Assembly: GCF_041431415.1 (NCBI RefSeq)
Contig: NZ_CP107845.1
Span: 2,728,001 to 2,792,000, forward strand
Source of the DNA: Streptomyces sp. NBC_00513
Lineage (GTDB): Bacteria; Actinomycetota; Actinomycetes; Streptomycetales; Streptomycetaceae
Direction of reading: 5' to 3'
DNA length: 64,000 bases
Shown: piece by piece, positions 9,722 through 17,433 of the stretch
Layout of the letters: each line of letters starts with the position of its first letter
Numbering within the stretch: position 1 is the stretch's first letter
Notes under the pieces: model-generated
Database searches by the model: none
Told to the model about the DNA's origin: nothing
What the model saw: only the letters and a program-made list of their open reading frames with translations
Translations under genes and position numbers: made by a program

Positions 9722-10489
9722 ATGGGGGGTCACGGCACAGTGGCGGCGGACCGGTTGGAGGAGCTGACGGTGGACGAGGACTTCATCGCGGCGGGCGGAC
9801 ACCCGCCCCACGTCCACGCGTTCCACCAGTTCCTGTACGTGCCGATCGGGCGGATCGTCGTGACCGCGTGCGAGCGGGAGCACGAGCTGACCCCGTCCGT
9901 GGCCCTGTGGATACCGGCCGGGGTGTGGCACAGTGCCCGCTTCGACAGCGACTCCCTCATCGCGGTCGAGGACTTCGGCGCCGGCCTGCACGCGTTGCCG
10001 TACACCGAGGCGACCACCGTCAACGCGACCGCCGAGCAGCGCCGGTTGCTGCTGGCCCGGATGCGCAGTTCCGAGGTGTCCGAGGACGACCCGGCGGTCT
10101 TCGCGGCCCTCTGCGCGGCCCACCGCGACTGTCTCCCGCTGCCCCAGCCGACCAGCCGGGCCGCCTCGACCGTCGCCCGGGAGCTGGCCCGCACCCCCGC
10201 CGACCCGCGCACCGCGACCGAGTGGGCCGAGGACCTGTACACCAGCTCGACCAGCCTGCGACGGGCCTTCCGCACGGAGACGGGCCTGGCCTTCTCGGAG
10301 TGGCGGACCCGGCTGCGGCTGAACCACTCGCTGGAACTGCTGGGGCAGGGCCACCTGGTGGGCGTGGTCGCCGCCCGGGTCGGATTCGTCAGCACCAACG
10401 GCTACATCCTGGCCTTCCGCCGCCACTTCGGGCAGACGCCCGGCGCCTACACCAAGCGCTCGGTCGACTCGTACGCCGCGGTGGGCTGA
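9722..10489 (+). CDS. AraC-family regulator, cupin sensor domain
   Basis: This 255-aa protein has an N-terminal cupin-like sensor (HVHAFHQFLYVPIG ... ALWIPAGVWH) and a C-terminal double HTH (WAEDLYTSSTSLRRAFRTETG ... ARVGFVSTNGYILAFRRHFGQTPG). The cupin His residues suggest metal or small-ligand binding. The start is uncertain; the ATG at 9722 has a run of G before it. The iron-box-like site directly upstream suggests induction under iron starvation, as for regulators of siderophore uptake. Its 3' end overlaps the convergent HxlR gene by 43 bp. Confidence 0.88.
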   Translation: MGGHGTVAADRLEELTVDEDFIAAGGHPPHVHAFHQFLYVPIGRIVVTACEREHELTPSVALWIPAGVWHSARFDSDSLIAVEDFGAGLHALPYTEATTVNATAEQRRLLLARMRSSEVSEDDPAVFAALCAAHRDCLPLPQPTSRAASTVARELARTPADPRTATEWAEDLYTSSTSLRRAFRTETGLAFSEWRTRLRLNHSLELLGQGHLVGVVAARVGFVSTNGYILAFRRHFGQTPGAYTKRSVDSYAAVG

Positions 10490-10839
10490 CCGGCCGGTCC
10501 CGCCGGCGCGGGGGCGGGGAGCAGGTGTCTGCCGCCCCATGCGCCCAGCGGGGCCAGGGCCGCGTTCAGTTCCCTGCCGAGCGGGGTCAGCGAGTACTCC
10601 ACCCGGGGCGGCACCTCCTCGTAGACCTCGCGGTGCACGATCCCGTCCGTCTCCAACTCCCGCAGTTGCGCGGAGAGCACCTTCTCCGAGACCCCCGGGA
10701 CCAGCCGGCGCAGTTCACCGAAACGACGCGGGCGCTGCTCCAACTCCCACAACAGGGAGACCTTCCACTTGCCGTCGATCACGGACATCGCCGCGGCGAT
10801 CCCGCAGTGATCCGCCCCGGGCCTTCGTGTCAACGCCAT
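10447..10839 (-). CDS. HxlR-family transcriptional regulator
   Basis: This 130-aa winged-helix protein has the HxlR pattern CGIAAAMSVIDGKWK, then RFGELRRLVPGVSEKVLSAQL and REVYEEVPPRVEYSLTPLG. The single Cys near the N-terminus is the position used for redox or aldehyde sensing in some relatives. It is divergent from the imine-reductase-like gene over 96 bp and probably controls it. Its last 43 bp overlap the 3' end of the AraC gene on the other strand, which is unusual and could cause transcript interference. Confidence 0.9.
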   Translation of the reverse strand: MALTRRPGADHCGIAAAMSVIDGKWKVSLLWELEQRPRRFGELRRLVPGVSEKVLSAQLRELETDGIVHREVYEEVPPRVEYSLTPLGRELNAALAPLGAWGGRHLLPAPAPAGPAGQPTAAYESTERLV

Positions 10840-10935
10840 CGCACACCCCTCCCACCTGTTCGCTCACCTCGGGGTAACCACCCACTCCGAAGTGCGTACT
10901 TGAGCGTCTCACGGCCTGCGACCAGGCTGAACGTC

Positions 10936-11829
10936 ATGACCGACAACCTCGTGAAGACACCGCTCACCCTCCTCGGACTCGGCGACATGGGAACCGCCCT
11001 CGCCCGTACCTGGCTGGCCGCCGGGCATCCCCTGACCGTCTGGAACCGCACCGCCGCCAAGGCTGAGGCCCTGGCCGCCGAAGGTGCTCGCGTCGCCGCG
11101 ACCCCCGCCGAGGCGGTCGCCGCGAACGAACTGGTCGTCCTGTGCCTGTTGGACGACGCCTCCGTCGGCTCGGCCCTCGACGGGGTCGACCTCGCGGGCC
11201 GGGACCTGGTCGACCTCACCACCGGGACCCCCGCCCAGGGTCGCTCCCGCGCCGCCCGGGCCGAGGGGCGCGGGGCCCGGTTCGTCGACGGCGGCATCAT
11301 GGCCACCCCGTCGATGATCGGCGTCCCGGAGGCCGGCGGTTACGTCTTCTACAGCGGCTCCCGGCCCCTCTTCGACCGCCATCGGGCGACGCTGGAGGTA
11401 CCGGGCGGGGCCCGCTTCGTCGGCGAGGACCCGGGGCACGCGGCCCTGCACGACGTGGCGCTGCTCAGCGCGATGTACGGGTTGTTCGCGGGGATCTCGC
11501 ACGCCTACGCCCTGATCGAAGGCGAGGACATCGCCCCCGAGGACCTGGCGCCGCTGCTGTCGGAGTGGCTGGGCGCGATGGGCTTCTTCGTGGGCAACGC
11601 CGCCGACCGGTTGACCTCGGGGGACTTCACGACCGGGGTGGTGTCGAACCTGTCCATGCAGGTCGCCGCGAGCGGGACCCTGCTGCGCACGGCCGCGGAG
11701 CAGGGCGTCGACGCCGGGCTGATCACCCCGTACCTGGACCTGATGCGGGAGCGGTTGGAGGCCGACCCGGCGGCGCACGCGCGCGAGGACACGAGCGGGG
11801 CGATCACCCTGCTGCGCCGCCGGCCCTGA
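10936..11829 (+). CDS. Imine-reductase-like NADP-dependent oxidoreductase
   Basis: This 297-aa Rossmann-fold enzyme belongs to the 6-phosphogluconate dehydrogenase/beta-hydroxyacid dehydrogenase superfamily. GLGDMG (14-19) binds NAD(P), and TVWNRTAAKA marks the imine-reductase branch, as do DGGIMATPSMIG and the helix DVALLSAMYGLFAGISHAYAL, where the variable catalytic position lies. Imine reductases reduce cyclic imines with NADPH; the native substrate is unknown. The ATG at 10936 follows a short divergent region shared with HxlR. It could instead be a beta-hydroxyacid dehydrogenase, which is less likely because the usual catalytic Lys motif is not evident. Confidence 0.82.
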   Translation: MTDNLVKTPLTLLGLGDMGTALARTWLAAGHPLTVWNRTAAKAEALAAEGARVAATPAEAVAANELVVLCLLDDASVGSALDGVDLAGRDLVDLTTGTPAQGRSRAARAEGRGARFVDGGIMATPSMIGVPEAGGYVFYSGSRPLFDRHRATLEVPGGARFVGEDPGHAALHDVALLSAMYGLFAGISHAYALIEGEDIAPEDLAPLLSEWLGAMGFFVGNAADRLTSGDFTTGVVSNLSMQVAASGTLLRTAAEQGVDAGLITPYLDLMRERLEADPAAHAREDTSGAITLLRRRP

Positions 11830-11855
11830 CGCGGGGCCCGGGCGGAAGGGGCTCT

Positions 11856-12701
11856 CTAGGAGTAGGCGGGCGGCGGCGGGCCGAAGCCGGTGGCCTGCGG
11901 CGCCGGGGGGCCCGGGACGGGTTCGTCGGGGTCGGCTCCCCCGTCGGGGCCCTCGGGGTCGGTGTCCGCGCCCACGAGGTCGCGGGCCATCAGGGTCGCC
12001 CCGGCCACGGCGCCCGGCATCAGGAACACGGCGACCAGCGGGACGAGGAACGCCAGCACCAGCGGGACGCCGAAGCCGAGCGCCATCGCGCGCCGGGCCC
12101 GCAGCAGGACCAGTTGCTCGTCGAGGTCGACGCGGCGGCGCTGGAGGGCGACCGAGGTCAGCTCCTGGGTGAGGAAGTAGCCGGAGACGCAGAACCCGAT
12201 CGCCGGGACCACGGTCTGCCCGAGCACCGGGATGAACCCGAGGGCGAACAGCAGGATCCCGTACAGCACCACCCGGCCCAGCAGGCGGACGCTGTCGCGG
12301 GCGGAGATCCACAGGTCCATCCACAGGCTCCGGCCGGACTCGGGGACCTCGCCGCCCTCGGTCCGGTCGACCTGCTCGGACAGGGACTCGTAGAAGGGCT
12401 GGCCGACCAGCAGGGTCACGGCGGTGAAGGTGATCACCGCGAGGAAGAGTCCGAGACTGAAGACCAGCGCGGTCAGGAAGCCGCGGAACAGGCTCAGCCA
12501 GGGCGAGCCCCAGTCGTCGGCGAAGGGCGTCAGCCAACCGACGAGGTCGTCGGCGCCGTATCCCAGTCCGATGAGGGCGCCCGCGTACAGCACGAGCGCG
12601 ACCAGTCCCGGCAGCAGGCCGACGCCGAACCACCGTCCGTGGCCGAAGACCCACCGCTGTCCGGCGAGCAAGTACCGGAATCCCCCCGCGAAAGCACTCA
12701 T
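11856..12701 (-). CDS. EI24-domain (CysZ-like) integral membrane protein
   Basis: This is a 281-aa membrane protein with about six hydrophobic segments (residues roughly 25-50, 75-105, 145-175 and 205-235 are clearest) and the EI24/CysZ pattern LLVGQPFYESLSEQVDR. CysZ relatives move sulfate; actinobacterial EI24 proteins have no settled function. The C-terminus (from about 245) is a Pro/Asp/Gly-rich cytosolic tail. It follows the Ohr gene terminator on the same strand, so it is probably transcribed separately. Confidence 0.82.
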   Translation of the reverse strand: MSAFAGGFRYLLAGQRWVFGHGRWFGVGLLPGLVALVLYAGALIGLGYGADDLVGWLTPFADDWGSPWLSLFRGFLTALVFSLGLFLAVITFTAVTLLVGQPFYESLSEQVDRTEGGEVPESGRSLWMDLWISARDSVRLLGRVVLYGILLFALGFIPVLGQTVVPAIGFCVSGYFLTQELTSVALQRRRVDLDEQLVLLRARRAMALGFGVPLVLAFLVPLVAVFLMPGAVAGATLMARDLVGADTDPEGPDGGADPDEPVPGPPAPQATGFGPPPPAYS

Positions 12702-12715
12702 GCGCGCAGTTTACG

Positions 12716-12751
12716 GCGAAGGCCGCGCCCCCTGAGGGGCGCGGCCTTCGC
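12716..12751 (-). terminator. Terminator after ohr
   Basis: A perfect 16-bp inverted repeat with a CTGA loop lies between the ohr stop (12770) and the EI24 start (12701) on the minus strand. There is no T run, but the stem is very strong. Confidence 0.8.
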
Positions 12752-12769
12752 GATGAGCGGGGTGCGGGA

Positions 12770-13192
12770 TCAGACGGCCAGCTCGACCGTGATGTTGCCG
12801 CGGGTCGCCTTGGAGTACGGGCAGACCTGGTGGGCCTTCTCGATGAGGTCCTTGGCGGTGGCGGCGTCCACGTTCGGGATCGACGCCGAGATCTTGACGA
12901 TCAGGCCGAAGCCGTCGTCGTTCTTGCCGATGCCGACCTCTGCGGTGACGGTCGAGCCGGAGATGTCGGCGTTCTCGTTCTTGGCGACGACACCCAGGGC
13001 GCCCTGGAAGCAGGCGCTGTAGCCGGCGGCGAACAGCTGCTCCGGGTTGGTGCCGGCGCCGCTGCCACCGAGTTCCTTCGGCGGGTTCACCACGACGTCG
13101 AGCTTGCCGTCGTTGGTGGCGACGCGGCCGTCACGGCCGTTCTCGGCGGTGGCGACAGCGGTGTACGCGACATCGGACTGCTGGATGGACAT
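12770..13192 (-). CDS. ohr: Organic hydroperoxide resistance protein (Ohr/OsmC)
   Basis: This 140-aa thiol peroxidase reduces organic hydroperoxides in the cytosol. The two catalytic cysteines are Cys61 (GYSACF) and Cys124 (VCPYSKATRGN), the latter an Ohr rather than OsmC signature. Length is typical. It lies 64 bp downstream of the NADP oxidoreductase on the same strand, so they may be co-transcribed and both be stress genes under the MarR regulator beyond. Confidence 0.95.
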   Translation of the reverse strand: MSIQQSDVAYTAVATAENGRDGRVATNDGKLDVVVNPPKELGGSGAGTNPEQLFAAGYSACFQGALGVVAKNENADISGSTVTAEVGIGKNDDGFGLIVKISASIPNVDAATAKDLIEKAHQVCPYSKATRGNITVELAV

Positions 13193-13256
13193 GTAAGAAG
13201 ATCCTCCTGGTAATCGCCGTGACTCGCGCCCACGATCACGACGGTGTGCAGTGAGC

Positions 13257-14279
13257 CTAACCGGTGAAAGAAACGATCATCTTTCCGGTGTTCTCGCCGC
13301 GCAGCATCCCGAGGAAGGCCTCGGTCGCGTTCTCCACGCCCTCGTGGACGGTCTCGTCGTAGCGCAGCTCGCCGGAGCGCAGCCAGCCGGCGACGTCCTG
13401 GACGAACTGCTGCTGGATGTCGGCGTGGTCGCCGACCAGCACGCCCTGCAGGCGCAGGCGCTTGCCGATGACCTGCACGAGGTTGCGCGGGCCGGGGGCG
13501 GGCTCGGTGTCGTTGTACTGGGCGATGGCCCCGCAGAGGGTGGCGCGGCCGTGCACCTTGAGGGAGGAGATCGCGGCTTCCAGGTGGTCGCCGCCGACGT
13601 TGTCGAAGTAGACGTCGATGCCCTCGGGGGCGGCTTCCTTCAGCTGCTCGCCGACGGGGCCGTTCTTGTAGTTGAAGGCGGCGTCGAAGCCGTACTTCTC
13701 CGTGAGCAGGGTCACCTTCTCGTCCGAGCCGGCCGAGCCGATCACCCGGGACGCGCCCTTGATCTTGGCGAACTGGCCGACCAGGCTGCCGACCGCGCCG
13801 GCCGCGCCGGAGACGAAGACAGCGTCGCCCTCCTTGAAGGAGGCGACCTCGAAGAGGCCCGCGTAGGCGGTCAGGCCCGGCATGCCGAGCACGCCGAGGT
13901 AGGTGGAGAGCGGGGCGAGCGAGCCGTCGACCTTGGTGGCGTGCTTGGCGTCCAGCTCGGCGTACTCGCGCCAGCCCAGGCCGTGCAGGACGTGGTCGCC
14001 GACCGCGAAGCGCTCGTCGGCGGAGGCGACGACCTCGCCGACCGCGCCGCCGTCCATCGGCTTGTCGAGCTGGAAGGGCGGTACGTAGGACTTCACGTCG
14101 TTCATCCGGCCGCGCATGTACGGGTCGACGGACATGTGGAGGTTGCGCACCAGGATCCGGCCGGGCGCGGGCTCCGCGTTCACGGGGACCTCGCGCAGGG
14201 CGAAGTCCTCGGCGACGGGCCAGCCCTGCGGGCGGCGGACGAGGTGCCACTCACGGCTCACGGCGGGGATCTGGGACAT
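13257..14279 (-). CDS. Zinc-independent MDR-family NADP-dependent oxidoreductase
   Basis: This 340-aa enzyme belongs to the leukotriene B4 dehydrogenase/CurA branch of medium-chain reductases, which reduce the double bond of alpha,beta-unsaturated aldehydes and ketones with NADPH. The start ATG (MSQIPAVSREW) is at 14279. Visible are RNLHMSVDPYMRGRM, the nucleotide site SGAAGAVGSLVGQFAK (about 150-165), VDVYFDNVGG-like IDVYFDNVGGDH, and GRATLCGAIAQYN. No zinc ligands are present. It is divergent from a MarR gene with a paired operator between them. Confidence 0.92.
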   Translation of the reverse strand: MSQIPAVSREWHLVRRPQGWPVAEDFALREVPVNAEPAPGRILVRNLHMSVDPYMRGRMNDVKSYVPPFQLDKPMDGGAVGEVVASADERFAVGDHVLHGLGWREYAELDAKHATKVDGSLAPLSTYLGVLGMPGLTAYAGLFEVASFKEGDAVFVSGAAGAVGSLVGQFAKIKGASRVIGSAGSDEKVTLLTEKYGFDAAFNYKNGPVGEQLKEAAPEGIDVYFDNVGGDHLEAAISSLKVHGRATLCGAIAQYNDTEPAPGPRNLVQVIGKRLRLQGVLVGDHADIQQQFVQDVAGWLRSGELRYDETVHEGVENATEAFLGMLRGENTGKMIVSFTG

Positions 14280-14321
14280 GGTGCGCTCCTGACGCTGGGG
14301 GGTGAAGGGCGGAAGAAAATG

Positions 14322-14369
14322 CTTCACAACGTGAAACAACCATGCTCCTGGATATTTCATGTTGTCAAG
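14322..14369. promoter_or_regulatory. Pair of MarR-type operator sites
   Basis: CTTCACAACGTGAAA (14322-14336) and TTTCATGTTGTCAAG (14355-14369) are copies of one 15-bp site in opposite orientation (13 of 15 match). The first contains the palindrome TTCAC-n3-GTGAA. They sit between the oxidoreductase start (14279) and the MarR start (14390), one near each promoter, and fit autoregulation plus control of the divergent gene. Confidence 0.75.
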
Positions 14370-14389
14370 TAAATGGGTACGCTGGATCC

Positions 14390-14812
14390 ATGCCCAGTCG
14401 TCGCGCAGACCCACTGACCCTTGAGGTCGTCGAGCTCATCGGCGACGTCGTGGCCCGCTACCACCAGGAGTACGAGCACGCGGCAGCCAGTCACCAGCTC
14501 ACCGGAGCCCAGGCCAGGGTGCTGAACCTGCTCTCCCTGGAACCGACGGCCATGCGCAAGATCGCGCAGAAGCTGAAGTGCGAGCCGTCGAACGTCACCG
14601 GCATCGTGGACCGGCTGGAGAGCCGCGGCCTGGTCGAGCGGCGCCCGGACCCGGCCGACCGCCGCGTGAAGCTGGCCGCCGCCACCGAGGAGGGGCTCCA
14701 GACCGCGGACCGACTGCGCGAGTCGCTGGACTTCGCGCGCGAACCGCTGGCCGGCCTGTCCACGGCCGAGCGGACGGCGCTGAGGGACCTGCTCAGGCGG
14801 ATGCTGGGCTGA
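14390..14812 (+). CDS. MarR-family transcriptional regulator
   Basis: This 140-aa winged-helix regulator starts at the ATG at 14390 (MPSRRADP). The HTH is clear (KIAQKLKCEPSNVTGIVDRLESRGLVERRPDPADRR), with the wing Arg residues. The single Cys in the recognition region is not at the OhrR position, so it is not an obvious OhrR despite the nearby ohr. It probably represses the divergent oxidoreductase (and perhaps ohr) and itself through the two sites upstream. Confidence 0.9.
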   Translation: MPSRRADPLTLEVVELIGDVVARYHQEYEHAAASHQLTGAQARVLNLLSLEPTAMRKIAQKLKCEPSNVTGIVDRLESRGLVERRPDPADRRVKLAAATEEGLQTADRLRESLDFAREPLAGLSTAERTALRDLLRRMLG

Positions 14813-14824
14813 TCGCCCCGCCCC

Positions 14825-15823
14825 TCAGCAGAGGAACCAGATCCAGCACTCGCTCTTGGTCGGCGTCGGTGTGGGGGTGGCCGTCGGGGTCGCCGTGGGC
14901 TTCGGCTTCGCGGTCCCGGACGAAGCGCTCGGCGACGGCCGGCCCGAGGTCGAGGGCTTCGCGGACGGACCCGGTCCCGGGCCGGCGGTCCGGGAGGACG
15001 ACGGCGACGACGACTCCTCTTCCGGCGTGGAGGCGCTCCCCTCGGGCCCCGGCTCCGCGGAACCGCTCGGCGCCCCGGTGGGCCCGGTCGTCCGCGTGGC
15101 GATCACGGAGGCCTTCGCACTCCCACCGCCCTTCGACGGCGCCGAGGGCGCGGCCGTACTCGGCAGGGCGGGCGCGGGGACCGGCTGCTGCGGCCCCGCG
15201 TCGTCGGTCAGCACGACCTCGGTCGCCCGGTCCGTGCGCTCCTCGTCGGTCACCATCCGGGCCAGCGCCACGGACCCGCCCGTGGCCAGCGCCAGCCCGA
15301 GCCCGACGGCGAGTACGGTCCGGCTCCTGCGGTTCGCGGTGCGGCGCCGTGCGCCGGACCGGCCTTCGGCCGGGCCCGACAGCGTGACGAGCGACTCGAC
15401 GTACGCGTCGGACGCCTCGGGCCGCTCCCGGTCGGGCTCGGGATACCCGGGCTCGACGTACCCGGGTGCCGCGTGGTCGACGTACCCGGGCGCCGCGTAC
15501 TCGGAGGCGACGTACCCGGGCGCCGCGTACTCGGACGCGACGTACCCGGACCCCGGATGGCCGGGCTCGGCGTACCCCGGCTCCGCGTACCCCGGCTCCG
15601 CGTACTGCGGCTCCGCGTACTGGGGCGCGTACTCCGGCCCCGCCTGCTCCGGTCGCGCGTACGGCGAGGCGTGTCCCGGCTCCGGGTACCCGGGCTCGGT
15701 GTACCCGGCCGGGGCGGCGGGGGCGGTCGGCGCCGCGGGGGTCAGGTATTCGGCCGGGGTTCCGCACCCGGCGCACGCCAGTGCGCCATTGAGGTGTCTC
15801 CGGCAGGCGTGGCAGAAGTTCAT
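14825..15823 (-). CDS. SCO2400-like single-pass protein with zinc ribbon and EPGY repeats
   Basis: This 332-aa protein of unknown function begins with a zinc-ribbon-like CHAC ... CAGCG (residues 4-20). A long cytosolic stretch of degenerate tandem (A/P)EPGY repeats follows (about 38-125), then a basic segment (RRRTANRRSR), one TM helix (about 170-190), and a Pro/Ser/Thr-rich extracellular tail ending in CWIWFLC. The ends resemble the Streptomyces SCO2400 family as I recall it. No enzyme motif is seen. The repeats are visible in the DNA as imprecise 15-30 bp units and may vary in number between strains. Confidence 0.7.
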   Translation of the reverse strand: MNFCHACRRHLNGALACAGCGTPAEYLTPAAPTAPAAPAGYTEPGYPEPGHASPYARPEQAGPEYAPQYAEPQYAEPGYAEPGYAEPGHPGSGYVASEYAAPGYVASEYAAPGYVDHAAPGYVEPGYPEPDRERPEASDAYVESLVTLSGPAEGRSGARRRTANRRSRTVLAVGLGLALATGGSVALARMVTDEERTDRATEVVLTDDAGPQQPVPAPALPSTAAPSAPSKGGGSAKASVIATRTTGPTGAPSGSAEPGPEGSASTPEEESSSPSSSRTAGPGPGPSAKPSTSGRPSPSASSGTAKPKPTATPTATPTPTPTKSECWIWFLC

Positions 15824-15901
15824 GGCGCCCGCAGGCTATGCGGCGACGGAGCACATCCGGGTCCCGGGAACGTAAGGATTCTGTGTGGAATCGTGGACTC
15901 C

Positions 15902-16486
15902 ATGACGCTGAACCACGGCCCGACCACCCCGGGCCCCTTCGGCCCGGCCGGTTTCCAACTGGTGCTGTTGCGCAGAATGGCCGACTTCCGGCCGGACCTC
16001 GCCGAGGCGGCCCGGCTGCGCCTCGGCGCCTCGCTCGCGGAGCAGCGGGAGGCGAACAAGCGGTGGCAGGCCATGGTCCGGTCGCCGCGCTCGCGCGGGG
16101 CGTTGGCCCGCTACCGGTCGGTGCTGGGTCCGGCGGAGTCCACCGCGCGACGCAGGATCGGCGACCTGGAGTGCGAGGCCCTGCTGTGGCCGGTGCCGCT
16201 CTGGCCCGACCTGCGCTTCGAGGTGCTGGCCGCGCCCGACGGGGCGGTGTGGAACGAGTGGCTGGTACGGGCCCCGGGCGCGCCCGCGCCCGTCCTGGAG
16301 ACGGTCGCGGACCTGGTGCCCTGGTCCGCGACGGTGGACGAGGTGGCGCGGGCCTTCGCCCCGGTTCGGCCGATGGAGGGAACCGCCCCGACGCGGTGGC
16401 GGCTGGCGTTCGCCGTGTCGGGGGCGTCGTACGTCGCGGAGTTCACCTACGGGCTGCTCCAGGAGGTCCGGCCCGGCGGCGGCTGA
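15902..16486 (+). CDS. Conserved hypothetical protein
   Basis: This 194-aa protein starts at the ATG at 15902 (MTLNHGPTTPGPFG). It is soluble, Arg/Trp-rich, with no signal peptide, TM segment or recognised motif. The C-terminal half looks like a mixed alpha/beta domain (FEVLAAPDGAVWNEWLVRAPG). Third-position GC bias supports real coding. It is divergent from the SCO2400-like gene (78 bp) and convergent with the lipase gene. I do not recognise a function. Confidence 0.65.
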   Translation: MTLNHGPTTPGPFGPAGFQLVLLRRMADFRPDLAEAARLRLGASLAEQREANKRWQAMVRSPRSRGALARYRSVLGPAESTARRRIGDLECEALLWPVPLWPDLRFEVLAAPDGAVWNEWLVRAPGAPAPVLETVADLVPWSATVDEVARAFAPVRPMEGTAPTRWRLAFAVSGASYVAEFTYGLLQEVRPGGG

Positions 16487-16510
16487 CCGGGCCGGGTGCG
16501 GGCGCGCGGG

Positions 16511-17212
16511 TCAGGAGCGCAGGAAGGCCCGGACACCCGCCGAGGTGGCGTCGTCGCCGAGCAGGTCGTTGTGCCCCAGGCAGCCGACGGGGGTGTTGGT
16601 CGCCCCGGTCAGCGGGACGCTGTCGTCGGGGTTGACGACCTCGTCGCAGTTCGACCAGAAGGTGGCGTACCCGACCGCGCCCGGCGTCTCGTCGCCGGCG
16701 GCCAGGTTCTTGACGACGTACGAACCGGGCGTCATGTCCCGGCAGGCCTGGTCCCACAGGGCGCAGCCCCAGGCGATGGAGGTGCCGTGGTTGGGGCCGG
16801 CCAGCGAGACCAGATGGTCCACCGTCGCGCCGCCGCCCCCGTAGGTGACGTACCAACGGCTGACGAGGGATCCGAAGGAGTGCGCCACGATGTCCACACG
16901 GGCGGCGCCGGTCTCCCGACGGACCTGCTCGACGTACGCGCCGAGCCTGCCGGCGAGGACCTCGTTGACGGACCGGTGGGTGTCGTACCCCCAGGAGTAC
17001 AGCTCCGCGTCGCCGTACCCGTCGGCGCGCAGATCCTCCCGCAGCGCCCCCCAGACGCCGGGGTCGGCGTTGTAACCGTGCACCAGGACCACCGGATTTC
17101 GGGCGGGGGCCTGCCGGGGAGCGGTCCGGTCGGCGGCCTGGGCCGGGAAGGACGCGAGCAGGGCCAGGCAGAGCGTCAGGAGCGCCAGGAATCTCTGGCG
17201 GGGCGTCAGCAT
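16511..17212 (-). CDS. Secreted lipase/esterase, alpha/beta hydrolase
   Basis: This 233-aa exported enzyme has a signal peptide (residues 1-26, cleavage after AQA). It carries the oxyanion HGYN (45-48), the nucleophile Ser112 in AHSFGS, a likely acid in NPDDS and His in GHNDLL near the C-terminus. Four Cys residues in the second half suggest disulphides. Relatives are actinobacterial secreted class-2-like lipases acting on short or medium acyl esters. It stands alone and is divergent from the Mbl-like gene. Confidence 0.88.
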   Translation of the reverse strand: MLTPRQRFLALLTLCLALLASFPAQAADRTAPRQAPARNPVVLVHGYNADPGVWGALREDLRADGYGDAELYSWGYDTHRSVNEVLAGRLGAYVEQVRRETGAARVDIVAHSFGSLVSRWYVTYGGGGATVDHLVSLAGPNHGTSIAWGCALWDQACRDMTPGSYVVKNLAAGDETPGAVGYATFWSNCDEVVNPDDSVPLTGATNTPVGCLGHNDLLGDDATSAGVRAFLRS

Positions 17213-17433
17213 CGGGTCCCCTTTACCTTGTTACGCGCGAGTAGCGCGGACGGTGCGCGCATCGTGTTGCCTGTCGGTACAGAAATCCACCCCCGTGCAG
17301 CACCTCTCGGCCCATCAGGCACACCCCACCCGGAGCATTCCAACGGGCGCCATACCCCCTTTACCCGAGAAGATATGAATTGCGACCGGCAGCCGTCGGT
17401 CTCCTTGCGTCAGCGCACTCGGGAGGATCCGCC

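Noticed and set aside
9571..10935. A long N-terminal extension of the imine-reductase-like protein
   Set aside because: It would overlap the AraC and HxlR genes; the family starts at the ATG at 10936.
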